From Enterobacteriaceae bacterium UBA7338 (GTDB taxonomy: Bacteria > Pseudomonadota > Gammaproteobacteria > Enterobacterales > Enterobacteriaceae), in contig DKPJ01000013.1 of the NCBI GenBank assembly GCA_002480085.1, positions 1 through 64,000 on the forward strand: DNA of 64,000 bases. The letters are read 5' to 3'. This document shows positions 26,938 to 35,315 of the stretch, piece after piece. Position 1 is the stretch's first letter, and every line of letters starts with the position of its first letter. The translations under genes were made by a program, and so were the position numbers. The notes below the pieces were generated by a model. It saw only the letters and a list, made by a program, of their open reading frames with translations. It did no database searches and was not told the DNA's origin.

Positions 26938-27596
26938 TATTTTTTCCTTGCGGCCAGGCCGAGCAGAGAGAGCAGGACCGGTAAACCGACCGGTGCAAAG
27001 GGGACGGCGGCAAGGGATAACGCTGCGCCGCTACAGGCGCGAACAAGCGTGGTGCGATTTTTAAAAGCAGGCACCACCAACGCCAGTAAAATAGCCGGGA
27101 AGACCGCATCCAGACCGATGGTCTCCGGGTCAGGCAGCAGTTTCCCCACCATGGCACCCAGCAGCGCGCCGAGCGGCCAGATAATCGCCACCCCCAACCC
27201 GCACAGCCAGTAGGCCGCTTTACGCTGTTCAGGCGTCTTTTGCGACAGGCCAAACACCACGCTTTCGTCATTCATAATGTGGCAGCCGAGCAGGCTGGCG
27301 CCGCGTTTGCCGACCAGCTCGCGCACCGTCACGCCAAACGGCACATGGCGGGCGTTGACTAGTAGTCCAGCGGCAGCGGCGGCAAGCGGATTACCGCCGC
27401 TGGCAACGATGCCGATAAACATAAACTCAGAGGCACCCGCTAATACGGTAATGGAGAGCACAAAGGGAACCCAGATCGGGAAGCCATAGGCCATTGCCAG
27501 CGAGCCGTAGGACATCCCGACGATACCCACTGCCAGGCAGACCAGAACGATCGCCTTTATCGTGTCGCCTTTCAGGCAGGAGAGATGATGTTTCAT
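26937..27596 (-). CDS. AzlC-family transporter large subunit
   Basis: A 219-residue polytopic membrane protein of the AzlC/YgaZ family. Typical features are the early Gly-rich helix, LAGASEFMFIG near residue 50, and LLVNARHVPFGV near residue 78. It is paired with the AzlD-like subunit and divergent from an HTH-cupin regulator. An amino acid exporter role is inferred from the family. Confidence 0.83.
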   Translation of the reverse strand: MKHHLSCLKGDTIKAIVLVCLAVGIVGMSYGSLAMAYGFPIWVPFVLSITVLAGASEFMFIGIVASGGNPLAAAAAGLLVNARHVPFGVTVRELVGKRGASLLGCHIMNDESVVFGLSQKTPEQRKAAYWLCGLGVAIIWPLGALLGAMVGKLLPDPETIGLDAVFPAILLALVVPAFKNRTTLVRACSGAALSLAAVPFAPVGLPVLLSLLGLAARKK

Positions 27597-27624
27597 ACTG
27601 TTTTAGCCATATTGGTTTAGCTAT

Positions 27625-27690
27625 ATCGAACGAATATCCATTATAATGAACACATCAGGTGCGTTTTACAAGATGAACGATTCGTTCGAT
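27625..27690. promoter_or_regulatory. Candidate operator between azlC-like gene and HTH-cupin regulator
   Basis: A perfect 11-bp inverted repeat atcgaacgaat/attcgttcgat occupies 27625-27635 and 27680-27690. The second arm lies within a local 6-1-6 palindrome gaacgattcgttc (27675-27687). Located in the 115-bp divergent gap, it is the natural binding site for the adjacent regulator, by inference. Confidence 0.6.
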
Positions 27691-27711
27691 TTATAGAGAA
27701 AGGGCCGTTAT

Positions 27712-28260
27712 ATGACGCAGCCAATTAGCGTGATCGCTAAAAGTTTAGTGCGAGAGCGCCTGCGAACCGGACTTTCACTGGCGGAAATAGCCCGCCGGGC
27801 CGGGATCGCCAAATCCACGCTCTCGCAGCTGGAGTCAGGTAACGGTAACCCCAGCCTGGAGACGCTCTGGTCGCTGTGCGTGGCGCTGGGCATTCCCTTC
27901 GCCCGTCTGCTGGAGCCGCAGCAGCCGACTACGCAGGTGATCCGCCGTGGAGAGGGAACGAAGGTCATTGCCGGCCAGGCTAACTATGAGGCCATTTTAC
28001 TGGCCGCCTGTCCACCGGGGGCGCGACGTGATATCTATCTACTGCTGACCCAGCCAGGCGCAGACCGCATCTCCCAGCCTCATCCGCCGGGATCGGTGGA
28101 GCACATCATTGTAACCCAGGGGCGGGCAATCGTGGGGCTGACCGACGCGCCAGAAGAGCTGGGGGAAGGGGATTACATCTGCTATCCCGCCGATCGGCCG
28201 CATATCTTTAAAGCGCTTGAGCCGGATACGCATGCGCTCCTGGTTGCGGAACAAAATTAA
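27712..28260 (+). CDS. XRE-type HTH regulator with C-terminal cupin domain
   Basis: A 182-residue transcription factor: HTH (about 8-62, LSLAEIARRAGIAKSTLSQLE) and a cupin beta-barrel ligand domain (about 105-175, with PHPPGSVEHIIVTQG and GDYICYPADRPH). Such regulators often sense a small metabolite and control an adjacent transporter. Divergence from azlC points to that pair as the target. It is followed after 20 bp by the LacI-type regulator, so readthrough into the raf locus is possible. Confidence 0.85.
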   Translation: MTQPISVIAKSLVRERLRTGLSLAEIARRAGIAKSTLSQLESGNGNPSLETLWSLCVALGIPFARLLEPQQPTTQVIRRGEGTKVIAGQANYEAILLAACPPGARRDIYLLLTQPGADRISQPHPPGSVEHIIVTQGRAIVGLTDAPEELGEGDYICYPADRPHIFKALEPDTHALLVAEQN

Positions 28261-28280
28261 ACAGCAAGACACGGAAAAAC

Positions 28281-29276
28281 ATGTCGCTTAAAGCCATTGC
28301 CAAAGAACTGGGGCTGTCCGTTACCACCGTTAGCCGCGCGCTCAACGGGTATGATGATGTCTCTAAAGAGACGCGCGCCCGGGTTGAAGCGGAAGCACAG
28401 CGCCGTGGCTACCGTCCGAATACCTTTGCCCGTCGTCTGAAGATGGGCAAAATCGACGCCGTTGGGCTGGTTTTTCCGGTGCATCCCGTTCCGCTCAATA
28501 ACAGCGTATTTATGGAGATGGTGGGCGAGATTAGCCACGAACTTGCGCGACATGAGATCGATTTGCTGCTGATTGCCGACGACGATCTGGCCGATAAGCA
28601 CAGCTATATGCGTATGGTACAGAGCCGCCGCGTGGATGCGCTGATCGTTGCCCATACGCTCGATCGCGATCCGCGTCTTGAGCAGCTTCAGGCCATAGGT
28701 TTCCCTTTCCTGGCGCTGGGCCGCAGTCAGCTGCCGCAGCCCTATGCATGGTTTGACTTCGACAACTACGCCGGGATGTATCACGCCACGCGCTGGCTGA
28801 TTGACAAAGGCCATCAGCGTATTGCCCTGCTGGGGGAGAGCAACACTCAGGCTTTTATCACCCAGCGCCGCCAGGGCTACCTTGATGCCCTGGCCGAGGC
28901 GGGGCTGTCCAGCGAATGGCTGCGTACCATGCCGCCTTCACGGCGCGCGGGCTATAGCACCACTCAGGATCTGCTCTCGCTGGCGTCGCCTCCGACGGCA
29001 ATCCTGACCGACTGCAACACTCACGGCGACGGCGTGGCGATGGCCCTGTCCCAGCTTGGCCGGTTAACCGGTGATAACGCCGTTGCGCTGGTGGTTTACG
29101 ACGGCCTGCCGCAGGACAGCATCGTGGATATCGACGTGGCGGCGGTGATCCAGGCTACCCGTCAGGGCGTCGGCAAACAGATCGCCGAGATGGTGCTGCG
29201 GTTAATTAACGGCGAGGATATCGCCCAGCTTCAGGTGCTGTGGCAGCCTGGGTTTTCTGCCGGTCAGACGGCGTAA
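28281..29276 (+). CDS. rafR: LacI-family repressor, RafR-like
   Basis: A 331-residue LacI/GalR repressor: N-terminal HTH with hinge (residues 1-50, MSLKAIAKELGLSVTTVSRA) and a periplasmic-binding-like sugar domain. It resembles plasmid RafR along its length (for example RPNTFARRLKMGK and VVYDGLPQDSI). It precedes rafA-like and rafB-like genes, with two palindromic operators between. Alpha-galactosides such as melibiose or raffinose are the expected inducers. Confidence 0.88.
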   Translation: MSLKAIAKELGLSVTTVSRALNGYDDVSKETRARVEAEAQRRGYRPNTFARRLKMGKIDAVGLVFPVHPVPLNNSVFMEMVGEISHELARHEIDLLLIADDDLADKHSYMRMVQSRRVDALIVAHTLDRDPRLEQLQAIGFPFLALGRSQLPQPYAWFDFDNYAGMYHATRWLIDKGHQRIALLGESNTQAFITQRRQGYLDALAEAGLSSEWLRTMPPSRRAGYSTTQDLLSLASPPTAILTDCNTHGDGVAMALSQLGRLTGDNAVALVVYDGLPQDSIVDIDVAAVIQATRQGVGKQIAEMVLRLINGEDIAQLQVLWQPGFSAGQTA

Positions 29277-29304
29277 ATCTGCCGAAACTCTAAAGTCGAT
29301 CACA

Positions 29305-29344
29305 AAACCGAAACGTTTTGGTTTGTATCCGAAACGTTTCGGAT
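29305..29344. promoter_or_regulatory. Twin RafR-type operators
   Basis: Operator 1, aaaccgaaacgttttggttt (29305-29324), is a 20-bp palindrome with one mismatch. Operator 2, atccgaaacgtttcggat (29327-29344), is an 18-bp perfect palindrome. Centres are 21 bp apart, two helical turns, and operator 2 ends 37 bp before the rafA start. CCGAAACG...CG is the LacI/GalR-type half-site. Confidence 0.88.
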
Positions 29345-29380
29345 CAACACTCAGGACATCCCGATGACAGGAGATGTCTG

Positions 29381-31504
29381 ATGCATGATTCAATTTTACG
29401 CCTGGAAAGCAAGACGGTAGATGTGGTGTTAAAAACCTACCCATTTGCCGAAATTGTTTACTGGGGGCCGCACCTTCACCACTTTTCGCCGCATGATGCA
29501 GCAAGTTTATCCCGTCCGGTAGCCAACGGCAGGCTGGATATTGACTCGCCTGTGACGCTGATGGCCGAGCTGGGCCACGGCTTGTTTGGTTCGCCGGGCA
29601 TTGAAGGCCATCGCGACGGCTTAGATAGCTCGCCGCTCTTTAAAACCGTTGGCTATACGCAGCGTGATCAAACCCTGACAGTCACCGCTGAAGATGAGCA
29701 GGCCGGTCTGCGGCTGACCAGCGAACTTACCCTCGACGATAGCGGCGTGCTGGTGGTGCGTCACGGTTTAACCAACCTTCGTGCGCAGCCGTGGCAGGTT
29801 GACCGCTTCGCCGTTACGCTACCCATTGCCGAACGCGCCGGAGAGGTGATGGCCTTTCATGGACGCTGGATCCGCGAATTTCAGCCGCACCGCGTAAAGC
29901 TCGAGCATGACAGCTTCGTGATTGAAAACCGTCGCGGCCGTACCTCCCATGAACACTTCCCGGCGCTGATTAGCGGCACTCTGGCATTCAGCGAGATGCA
30001 CGGCGACGTGTGGGGCATCCATCTCGGCTGGAGCGGCAACCATCGCCTGCGGGCCGAGGCCAAAACCGACGGCCGCCGCTATCTGCAGGCTGAAGCGCTC
30101 TATCTGCCGGGAGAGATGGCCGTTGAGGAGGGGGAAACCCTGTGGACGCCGTGCCTCTACGCCAGCTACTCCGCTAACGGGCTGAACGGGATGAGCCAGC
30201 AGTTTCACCGCTACCTGCGGGACAACGTTATCCGCTTCCCGGAGAACAAGCCGCGCCCGGTACACCTCAATACCTGGGAAGGGATCTACTTCGACCACGA
30301 TCCGCACTACATCATGCGGATGGCGGACGAAGCGGCAGCGCTGGGCGTGGAGCGCTTTATTATCGACGACGGCTGGTTTAAAGGACGCAACGACGACCAC
30401 GCGGCGCTGGGCGACTGGTACCTCGACGAGAAGAAGTACCCCAACGGCCTGATGCCGGTAATTAACCACGTTAAAAATCTCGGCATGGAGTTTGGTATCT
30501 GGGTCGAGCCGGAGATGATCAACCCGGACTCCGATCTCTACCGGGCGCACCCGGACTGGGTGCTGGCGATGCCGGGCTATGCGCAACCCACTGGCCGCCA
30601 TCAGTATGTGCTCAACCTGAATATTCCCGAGGCGTTTGAGTACCTGCTTGAGCGTATGAGCTGGCTGCTGGGCGAGCATCCGGTGGACTACGTGAAGTGG
30701 GATATGAACCGGGAGCTGGTGCAGCCGGGGCACAACGGCAAGGCCGCCGCCGATGCGCAAACCCGCCAGTTCTATCGTCTGTTAGATATGCTGGGTGAAC
30801 GCTTCCCGCACATTGAATTTGAATCCTGCTCCTCGGGCGGGGGACGCATTGACTACGAGGTGCTGACCCGCAGTCACCGCTTCTGGGCATCCGATAACAA
30901 TGACGCGCTGGAGCGTAATACCATTCAGCGCGGGATGAGCTACTTCTTCCCGCCGGAGGTGATGGGCGCGCATATCGGTCATCATAAATGCCATGCCACC
31001 TTCCGCCAGCACGGCATTGCGTTTCGTGGGCTGACCGCGCTGTTCGGTCATATGGGGCTGGAGCTGGATCCGCTCAGCGTGGACGAGCAGGAGCGTGAGG
31101 GCTACCGGCACTACGCCGCGCTGCACAAACGGTGGCGCGAGGTGATCCACACGGGCACCCAGTGGCGCGTGGATATGCCGGATGCCACCACGCTGGCGCA
31201 GGGCGTGGTGAGCCAGGACCAAGGCCAGGGCCTGTTTATCGTTAGCCAACTTCAGATGCCTGATTACACCCTGATGATGCCGCTGCGCATGCCGGGACTG
31301 GAGGCTGGCGCGCAGTACCGTATCACGCTGCTCGATCACCCTAATATTCGCTTAACGGGTGAGGGCGGGCACACCATGCGCAAGCTGCCTGCGTGGATGG
31401 AGGCTCCGCAGACGGTAAGCGGCGAGTGGTTGATGCAGGCGGGAATTGCACTGCCGATTCTGGATCCGGAAAGCGCCATCCTGATTGGTGTAGAACGGGT
31501 GTAA
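29381..31504 (+). CDS. rafA: GH36 alpha-galactosidase, RafA-like
   Basis: Cleaves terminal alpha-1,6-galactose from melibiose, raffinose and related sugars. I start at 29381 (MHDSILRLES; RBS aggag 29369-29373), giving 707 residues, one fewer than plasmid RafA. An N-terminal beta-sandwich precedes the GH36 barrel; the nucleophile is the Asp of KWDMNR (residue 441) and the acid/base is in the SDNND motif (residue 505), with CSSGGGRIDYE between. No signal peptide, so it acts on imported sugar. Confidence 0.93.
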   Translation: MHDSILRLESKTVDVVLKTYPFAEIVYWGPHLHHFSPHDAASLSRPVANGRLDIDSPVTLMAELGHGLFGSPGIEGHRDGLDSSPLFKTVGYTQRDQTLTVTAEDEQAGLRLTSELTLDDSGVLVVRHGLTNLRAQPWQVDRFAVTLPIAERAGEVMAFHGRWIREFQPHRVKLEHDSFVIENRRGRTSHEHFPALISGTLAFSEMHGDVWGIHLGWSGNHRLRAEAKTDGRRYLQAEALYLPGEMAVEEGETLWTPCLYASYSANGLNGMSQQFHRYLRDNVIRFPENKPRPVHLNTWEGIYFDHDPHYIMRMADEAAALGVERFIIDDGWFKGRNDDHAALGDWYLDEKKYPNGLMPVINHVKNLGMEFGIWVEPEMINPDSDLYRAHPDWVLAMPGYAQPTGRHQYVLNLNIPEAFEYLLERMSWLLGEHPVDYVKWDMNRELVQPGHNGKAAADAQTRQFYRLLDMLGERFPHIEFESCSSGGGRIDYEVLTRSHRFWASDNNDALERNTIQRGMSYFFPPEVMGAHIGHHKCHATFRQHGIAFRGLTALFGHMGLELDPLSVDEQEREGYRHYAALHKRWREVIHTGTQWRVDMPDATTLAQGVVSQDQGQGLFIVSQLQMPDYTLMMPLRMPGLEAGAQYRITLLDHPNIRLTGEGGHTMRKLPAWMEAPQTVSGEWLMQAGIALPILDPESAILIGVERV

Positions 31505-31510
31505 TCGTGA

Positions 31511-31530
31511 TGGGCCGGGAAGCCGGCCCA
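31511..31530 (+). other. Intercistronic hairpin between rafA and rafB
   Basis: Perfect 8-bp stem tgggccgg/ccggccca (31511-31518, 31523-31530), loop gaag, no T-run. It is likely to protect the rafA 3' end or tune rafB expression rather than terminate. Confidence 0.6.
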
Positions 31531-31548
31531 CAGCTGAGGATAATAATA

Positions 31549-32814
31549 ATGAGCACAACTGCCTGTACCCACAAAGATAACCCTAACTTCTGGATCTTCG
31601 GACTGTTTTTCTTTTTCTACTTCTTCATTATGGCCACCTGCTTTCCGTTCCTGCCGATCTGGCTGTCGGATATCATCGGTCTGAATAAAACCCATACGGG
31701 GATCGTCTTCTCCTGCATCTCGCTCTCCGCCATCGCCTTTCAGCCCGTACTGGGGGTAATTTCGGACAAGCTGGGGCTGAAAAAACACATGCTGTGGATC
31801 ATCTCGGTGCTGCTGTTTTTGTTTGCACCGTTTTTCCTCTACGTTTTCGCCCCCCTGTTGAAAACGAATATCTGGCTGGGGGCACTAAGCGGCGGTCTCT
31901 ACATCGGCTTTGTTTTTTCGGCAGGATCGGGGGCCATCGAAGCCTATGTTGAGCGCGTAAGCCGCAACAGCGACTTCGAATACGGTAAGGCACGCATGTT
32001 TGGCTGTCTGGGCTGGGGGTTATGCGCCTCTACGGGTGGGATCCTGTTTGGTATCGATCCGTCGTACGTGTTCTGGATGGGCTCGGCAGCGGCGCTGCTG
32101 CTAATGCTGCTGCTGATCATCGCTAAACCTAAACCCAACCAGACAGCAGAGGTGATGAACGCGCTCGGTGCCAACCAGCCGCAGATCACGGCGAAGACGG
32201 TATTTAACCTGTTCCGCCAGCGCAAAATGTGGCTGTTTATTCTCTACGTGGTTGGCGTTGCCTGCGTCTATGACGTGTTCGACCAGCAGTTTGCCACCTT
32301 CTTCAAATCTTTCTTTGCCACGCCGCAGGAGGGTACCCGCGCCTTCGGCTTTGCCACCACGGCCGGAGAGATCTGCAATGCCATCATCATGTTCTGCTCG
32401 CCGTGGATCATTAACCGCATCGGCGCAAAAAATACGCTGCTAATTGCCGGGCTGATTATGGCGACGCGCATTATTGGTTCGTCATTCGCCACCACGGTGG
32501 TAGAGGTCGTGGCCCTGAAGATGCTGCATGCGCTGGAGGTGCCGTTCCTGCTGGTGGGAGCCTTCAAGTACATTACCGGCGTGTTTGATACCCGTTTGTC
32601 TGCCACCATCTACCTGATTGGCTTCCAGTTTACTAAGCAGTCGGCGGCGATATTCCTCTCTGCCTTTGCCGGGAATATGTATGACCGGATCGGCTTCCAG
32701 GATACCTACCTGATGCTGGGCTGTTTTGTGCTGGCGATTACGGTGGTATCGGCGTTTACGCTCAGCGGCAGGCAGCAGAGCGCCACAAGAGGCAGCACGG
32801 TAGAGGCGAATTAA
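31549..32814 (+). CDS. rafB: Oligosaccharide:H+ symporter, RafB/LacY family
   Basis: A 421-residue 12-helix MFS permease. Residues that LacY uses for H+ coupling and sugar binding are conserved in context: EYGKARMFGC (Arg of helix V), YDVFDQQFATFF, RIIGSSFATT (helix IX Arg), and KMLHALEVPF (helix X His and Glu). Start at 31549 has gagga 12 nt upstream. Forms an operon with rafA. No sucrose-cleaving rafD gene follows, so released sucrose from raffinose would need another enzyme. Confidence 0.9.
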   Translation: MSTTACTHKDNPNFWIFGLFFFFYFFIMATCFPFLPIWLSDIIGLNKTHTGIVFSCISLSAIAFQPVLGVISDKLGLKKHMLWIISVLLFLFAPFFLYVFAPLLKTNIWLGALSGGLYIGFVFSAGSGAIEAYVERVSRNSDFEYGKARMFGCLGWGLCASTGGILFGIDPSYVFWMGSAAALLLMLLLIIAKPKPNQTAEVMNALGANQPQITAKTVFNLFRQRKMWLFILYVVGVACVYDVFDQQFATFFKSFFATPQEGTRAFGFATTAGEICNAIIMFCSPWIINRIGAKNTLLIAGLIMATRIIGSSFATTVVEVVALKMLHALEVPFLLVGAFKYITGVFDTRLSATIYLIGFQFTKQSAAIFLSAFAGNMYDRIGFQDTYLMLGCFVLAITVVSAFTLSGRQQSATRGSTVEAN

Positions 32815-32821
32815 GGAGAGA

Positions 32822-32845
32822 ACGCTGCCGTCCATGCGGCAGCGT
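32822..32845. terminator. Hairpin between convergent rafB and rhaM
   Basis: Perfect 9-bp stem acgctgccg/cggcagcgt (32822-32830, 32837-32845) with loop tccatg. There is no T-run, so termination strength is uncertain. It occupies most of the 38-bp gap between the two genes. Confidence 0.55.
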
Positions 32846-32852
32846 GTAGATA

Positions 32853-33167
32853 TCACTCCAGATAGAACACCTCTTTCAGCTCGGTGCTGACCGGGCTGTT
32901 ATCGGCGTTGGTGGGCATCACGTCGCGCATATGCTGCCACCAGCGCTGGCAGACGTCGGTATTAGCGACCGCGTTCCAGCGCTCTTCGGACTCGATCTCT
33001 ACGGTAGCAAATAGCAGGTTACGCACCTTATCGAGATAGATAGCGTAGTGATGCGCGCCGTGATCCTTCAGGACCGCCTCCAGCTCGGGCCAGATGGGAG
33101 TATGGCGGCGCTCGTACTCCTCGTGGGCGTTAGCGTTAACCTGCATCACAAAGGCCTTACGGATCAT
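32853..33167 (-). CDS. rhaM: L-rhamnose mutarotase
   Basis: Interconverts alpha- and beta-L-rhamnose so that the isomerase is supplied with its preferred anomer. The 104-residue protein has the family's MQVNANAHEEYERRHTPIWPEL start and the conserved CQRWWQHMRDVM stretch near residue 73. The Shine-Dalgarno ggagg lies inside a 14-codon ORF whose stop overlaps the ATG. It is the last gene of the rhamnose operon, behind the ABC importer. Confidence 0.95.
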   Translation of the reverse strand: MIRKAFVMQVNANAHEEYERRHTPIWPELEAVLKDHGAHHYAIYLDKVRNLLFATVEIESEERWNAVANTDVCQRWWQHMRDVMPTNADNSPVSTELKEVFYLE

Positions 33168-33208
33168 AACGCCTCCAGATAAAGCTCACGTACAAACATA
33201 AAGCTCAT
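33164..33208 (-). CDS. 14-codon ORF overlapping rhaM start
   Basis: ATG at 33208 with a good Shine-Dalgarno (ggag, 7 nt away) opens MSFMFVRELYLEAL and stops in an ATGA overlap with rhaM. Its last codons carry the rhaM ribosome site. Its translation would open or couple the rhaM start. It may be a leader peptide; function is inferred from layout only. Confidence 0.4.
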   Translation of the reverse strand: MSFMFVRELYLEAL

Positions 33209-33240
33209 GATAGATCTCCATTAAGTGCTGTGATTTTTAT

Positions 33241-33308
33241 GCCCGGCGGCGCTGCGCTTGCACGGGCCTACAGGATCGTAGGCCGGGTAAACGAAGTGCC
33301 ACCCGGCA
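33241..33308. repeat. REP pair between the ABC permease gene and rhaM
   Basis: Units at 33241-33271 (gcccggcggcg...) and 33278-33307 (gtaggccgggt...). Located inside the rhamnose operon, so it can protect upstream mRNA and lower rhaM expression. Confidence 0.8.
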
Positions 33309-33309
33309 G

Positions 33310-34314
33310 TTATATTCGTCTTCGCTGCAAAATTCGGCGGGTGATAATCGGCAGGGAGATGACCACAATCAGCATCGCGCCGATGATGATCGACATCACG
33401 ATGCCCGGCACGTTGAGCAGGCTCAGGCCAAAGGTCACCAGTCCCATCAGGAAGGCGGCGATAATCACGCCCACCATGCTGCCGGAGCCGCCAAGAATGT
33501 TGACTCCGCCCAGCACCGCCATGGTGATCACCGCCAGCTCCCAGCCGGTAGCGATGGTGGGGCGGGTACTGCCAAGGCGCGAGGTGAGCAGCACCGAGGC
33601 CAGCCCGGCCATCAGCCCTACCAGGGCGAAGAGCAGCAGGTTGTGGCGCTTAACGTTGATGCCGGAGTACCACGCCCCGGTCGGGTTATTGCCGATGGCG
33701 TAGGTGCGGCGGCCAAAGTTGGTGCGGTGCAGCACGAACGCGAAGATGCCCGCCAGCACGATAAAGAGCGCAAACTCAAATGACAGCGCCCCCCAGACGT
33801 AGCCCTGGCCGAACCACGCGAAGCTTTCGGGATAGTCGTTCAGCGCCTTATCGCCGAGCAGAATGTAGGTAATGCCGCGATAGAGGCTCATGGTGCCGAT
33901 GGTGATGACGATGGAAGAGAGATTAAACCGCGTCACCAGCAGGCCGTTGAACAGCCCGCACAGCAGGCCCACGCCTAATCCCACGATCACCAGCAGCGGC
34001 GTATCCACCCCCGCCTGGGCACAAAAACCCATAACGGTAGAGCTGAGGGCGATAGTGGAGGCCACCGACAGGTCAATCTCCCGGGCGATGATCAGCATCG
34101 CCATCGGCAGCACGATGATCGCCTTCTCGGTAAAGTTAAAGGTGGCGTCGGAGAGGTTCCAGATATCAAGGAAGTAGGGCGACGCAAAGGCGTTAATTAA
34201 AAACACCAGCAGCGTCACGGCAAGTAGAAAGCCTTCCCAGCACAGGAGCCGTTTCAGCAGCGGCAGCGTTGTGGGGGTGCTGCCCATGCCGTCAGTGGTT
34301 AACATTTTGCTCAT
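33310..34314 (-). CDS. CUT2 ABC transporter permease (rhamnose)
   Basis: A 334-residue inner membrane permease of the RbsC/LsrD/RhaQ type with about ten hydrophobic segments and the family EAA-like region (AREIDLSVAS near residue 87; GGVNILGGSGS near residue 264). It overlaps the preceding permease gene by 4 bp. With its partner it forms the channel of a rhamnose importer, inferred from position inside the rha operon; rhizobial homologues are called RhaP and RhaQ. Confidence 0.88.
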   Translation of the reverse strand: MSKMLTTDGMGSTPTTLPLLKRLLCWEGFLLAVTLLVFLINAFASPYFLDIWNLSDATFNFTEKAIIVLPMAMLIIAREIDLSVASTIALSSTVMGFCAQAGVDTPLLVIVGLGVGLLCGLFNGLLVTRFNLSSIVITIGTMSLYRGITYILLGDKALNDYPESFAWFGQGYVWGALSFEFALFIVLAGIFAFVLHRTNFGRRTYAIGNNPTGAWYSGINVKRHNLLLFALVGLMAGLASVLLTSRLGSTRPTIATGWELAVITMAVLGGVNILGGSGSMVGVIIAAFLMGLVTFGLSLLNVPGIVMSIIIGAMLIVVISLPIITRRILQRRRI

Positions 34315-35315
34315 GGTTTCACCGCCTGTTTCTGTCGGGCCAGCGCCGCATCGCGCAGGATCAGCCGACCTTTGCGTTTATTGCCGCGCTCGTTAAGCAG
34401 AACCGCTATTACAATCACCGTGCCGGAGATAGCCATCTGCCAGAAGGGGGAGATACCAATCACCGGCAGCGCGTTGTTGATCACGCCGAGGAACAGTGCA
34501 CCAAACAAACAGCCGAGCACGCGGCCCGTACCGCCCATGGTGCTGACCCCGCCGATCACGCAGGCGGCCACTACCTGCAGCTCAAAGCCGTTTGCGACAT
34601 CGACATAGGCCACGGCGAAGCGGGAGATCCACAGGTAGCCGCAGAACCCGGCCAGCGCGCCGGAGAGGCAGAAGCTGACGAACTGCATTTTTCCGGCGTT
34701 GATGCCGGTGTAGTACGCCGCCGTGGCGTTGCCGCCCGCGGTATAGAGCGCCCGCCCGGTGCGGCTGTAGCGTAGGAAGTAGCCTACCAGCAGCAGCGCG
34801 GCGACGGCGCACCAGCTCAGCAGCGGCAGCCCCAGCACGCTGGTGCGCGGCAGGGCAAGGAAGTCGCCGCTCATCTGGTGTGAGTTGATCCAGCCTCCGT
34901 CGGAGAGCAGAAAGATAATGCCGCGATAGATACTCATGGTGCCGAGGGTCACCACAATCGCTGGGATCCCCATCTTCCACACCAGCAGGCCGTTGATGAT
35001 GCCCATCACCAGTCCAAGGCTGGTCGCCAGAATGAGCAGCGCCCAGACCGGAATATCAGGGTGGTGGAAGTTGAGCAGGGCGACGATCATTCCGGTCAGC
35101 GCCAGGTTGGCGGCCATCGACAGGTCGATGCCCTTGGTCAGTAGCACCATCATCTGGCCGAGAGCGAGAATAATCAGGATCGCGGTATCGTTGAAAATCT
35201 CCGCCAGGTTGCCGGGGGCGATAAACGACGGCACGCGGCTGCCGATGGCCAGTACCATCAGAACGATCACCGCGGCCAGCAGCGCCTCGCGGTTTTTAAG
35301 CAGTTGTTGCCACAT
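34311..35315 (-). CDS. CUT2 ABC transporter permease (rhamnose)
   Basis: Second 334-residue RbsC-like permease, about ten membrane segments, with TKGIDLSMAANLALTG near residue 60 and GGVSTMGGTGRVLG near residue 255 as family signatures. The start shares one base with the ATPase stop (TAATG). Homologous to LsrC and rhizobial RhaP. It is clearly related to but diverged from the neighbouring permease, as usual for heterodimeric CUT2 importers. Confidence 0.88.
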   Translation of the reverse strand: MWQQLLKNREALLAAVIVLMVLAIGSRVPSFIAPGNLAEIFNDTAILIILALGQMMVLLTKGIDLSMAANLALTGMIVALLNFHHPDIPVWALLILATSLGLVMGIINGLLVWKMGIPAIVVTLGTMSIYRGIIFLLSDGGWINSHQMSGDFLALPRTSVLGLPLLSWCAVAALLLVGYFLRYSRTGRALYTAGGNATAAYYTGINAGKMQFVSFCLSGALAGFCGYLWISRFAVAYVDVANGFELQVVAACVIGGVSTMGGTGRVLGCLFGALFLGVINNALPVIGISPFWQMAISGTVIVIAVLLNERGNKRKGRLILRDAALARQKQAVKP

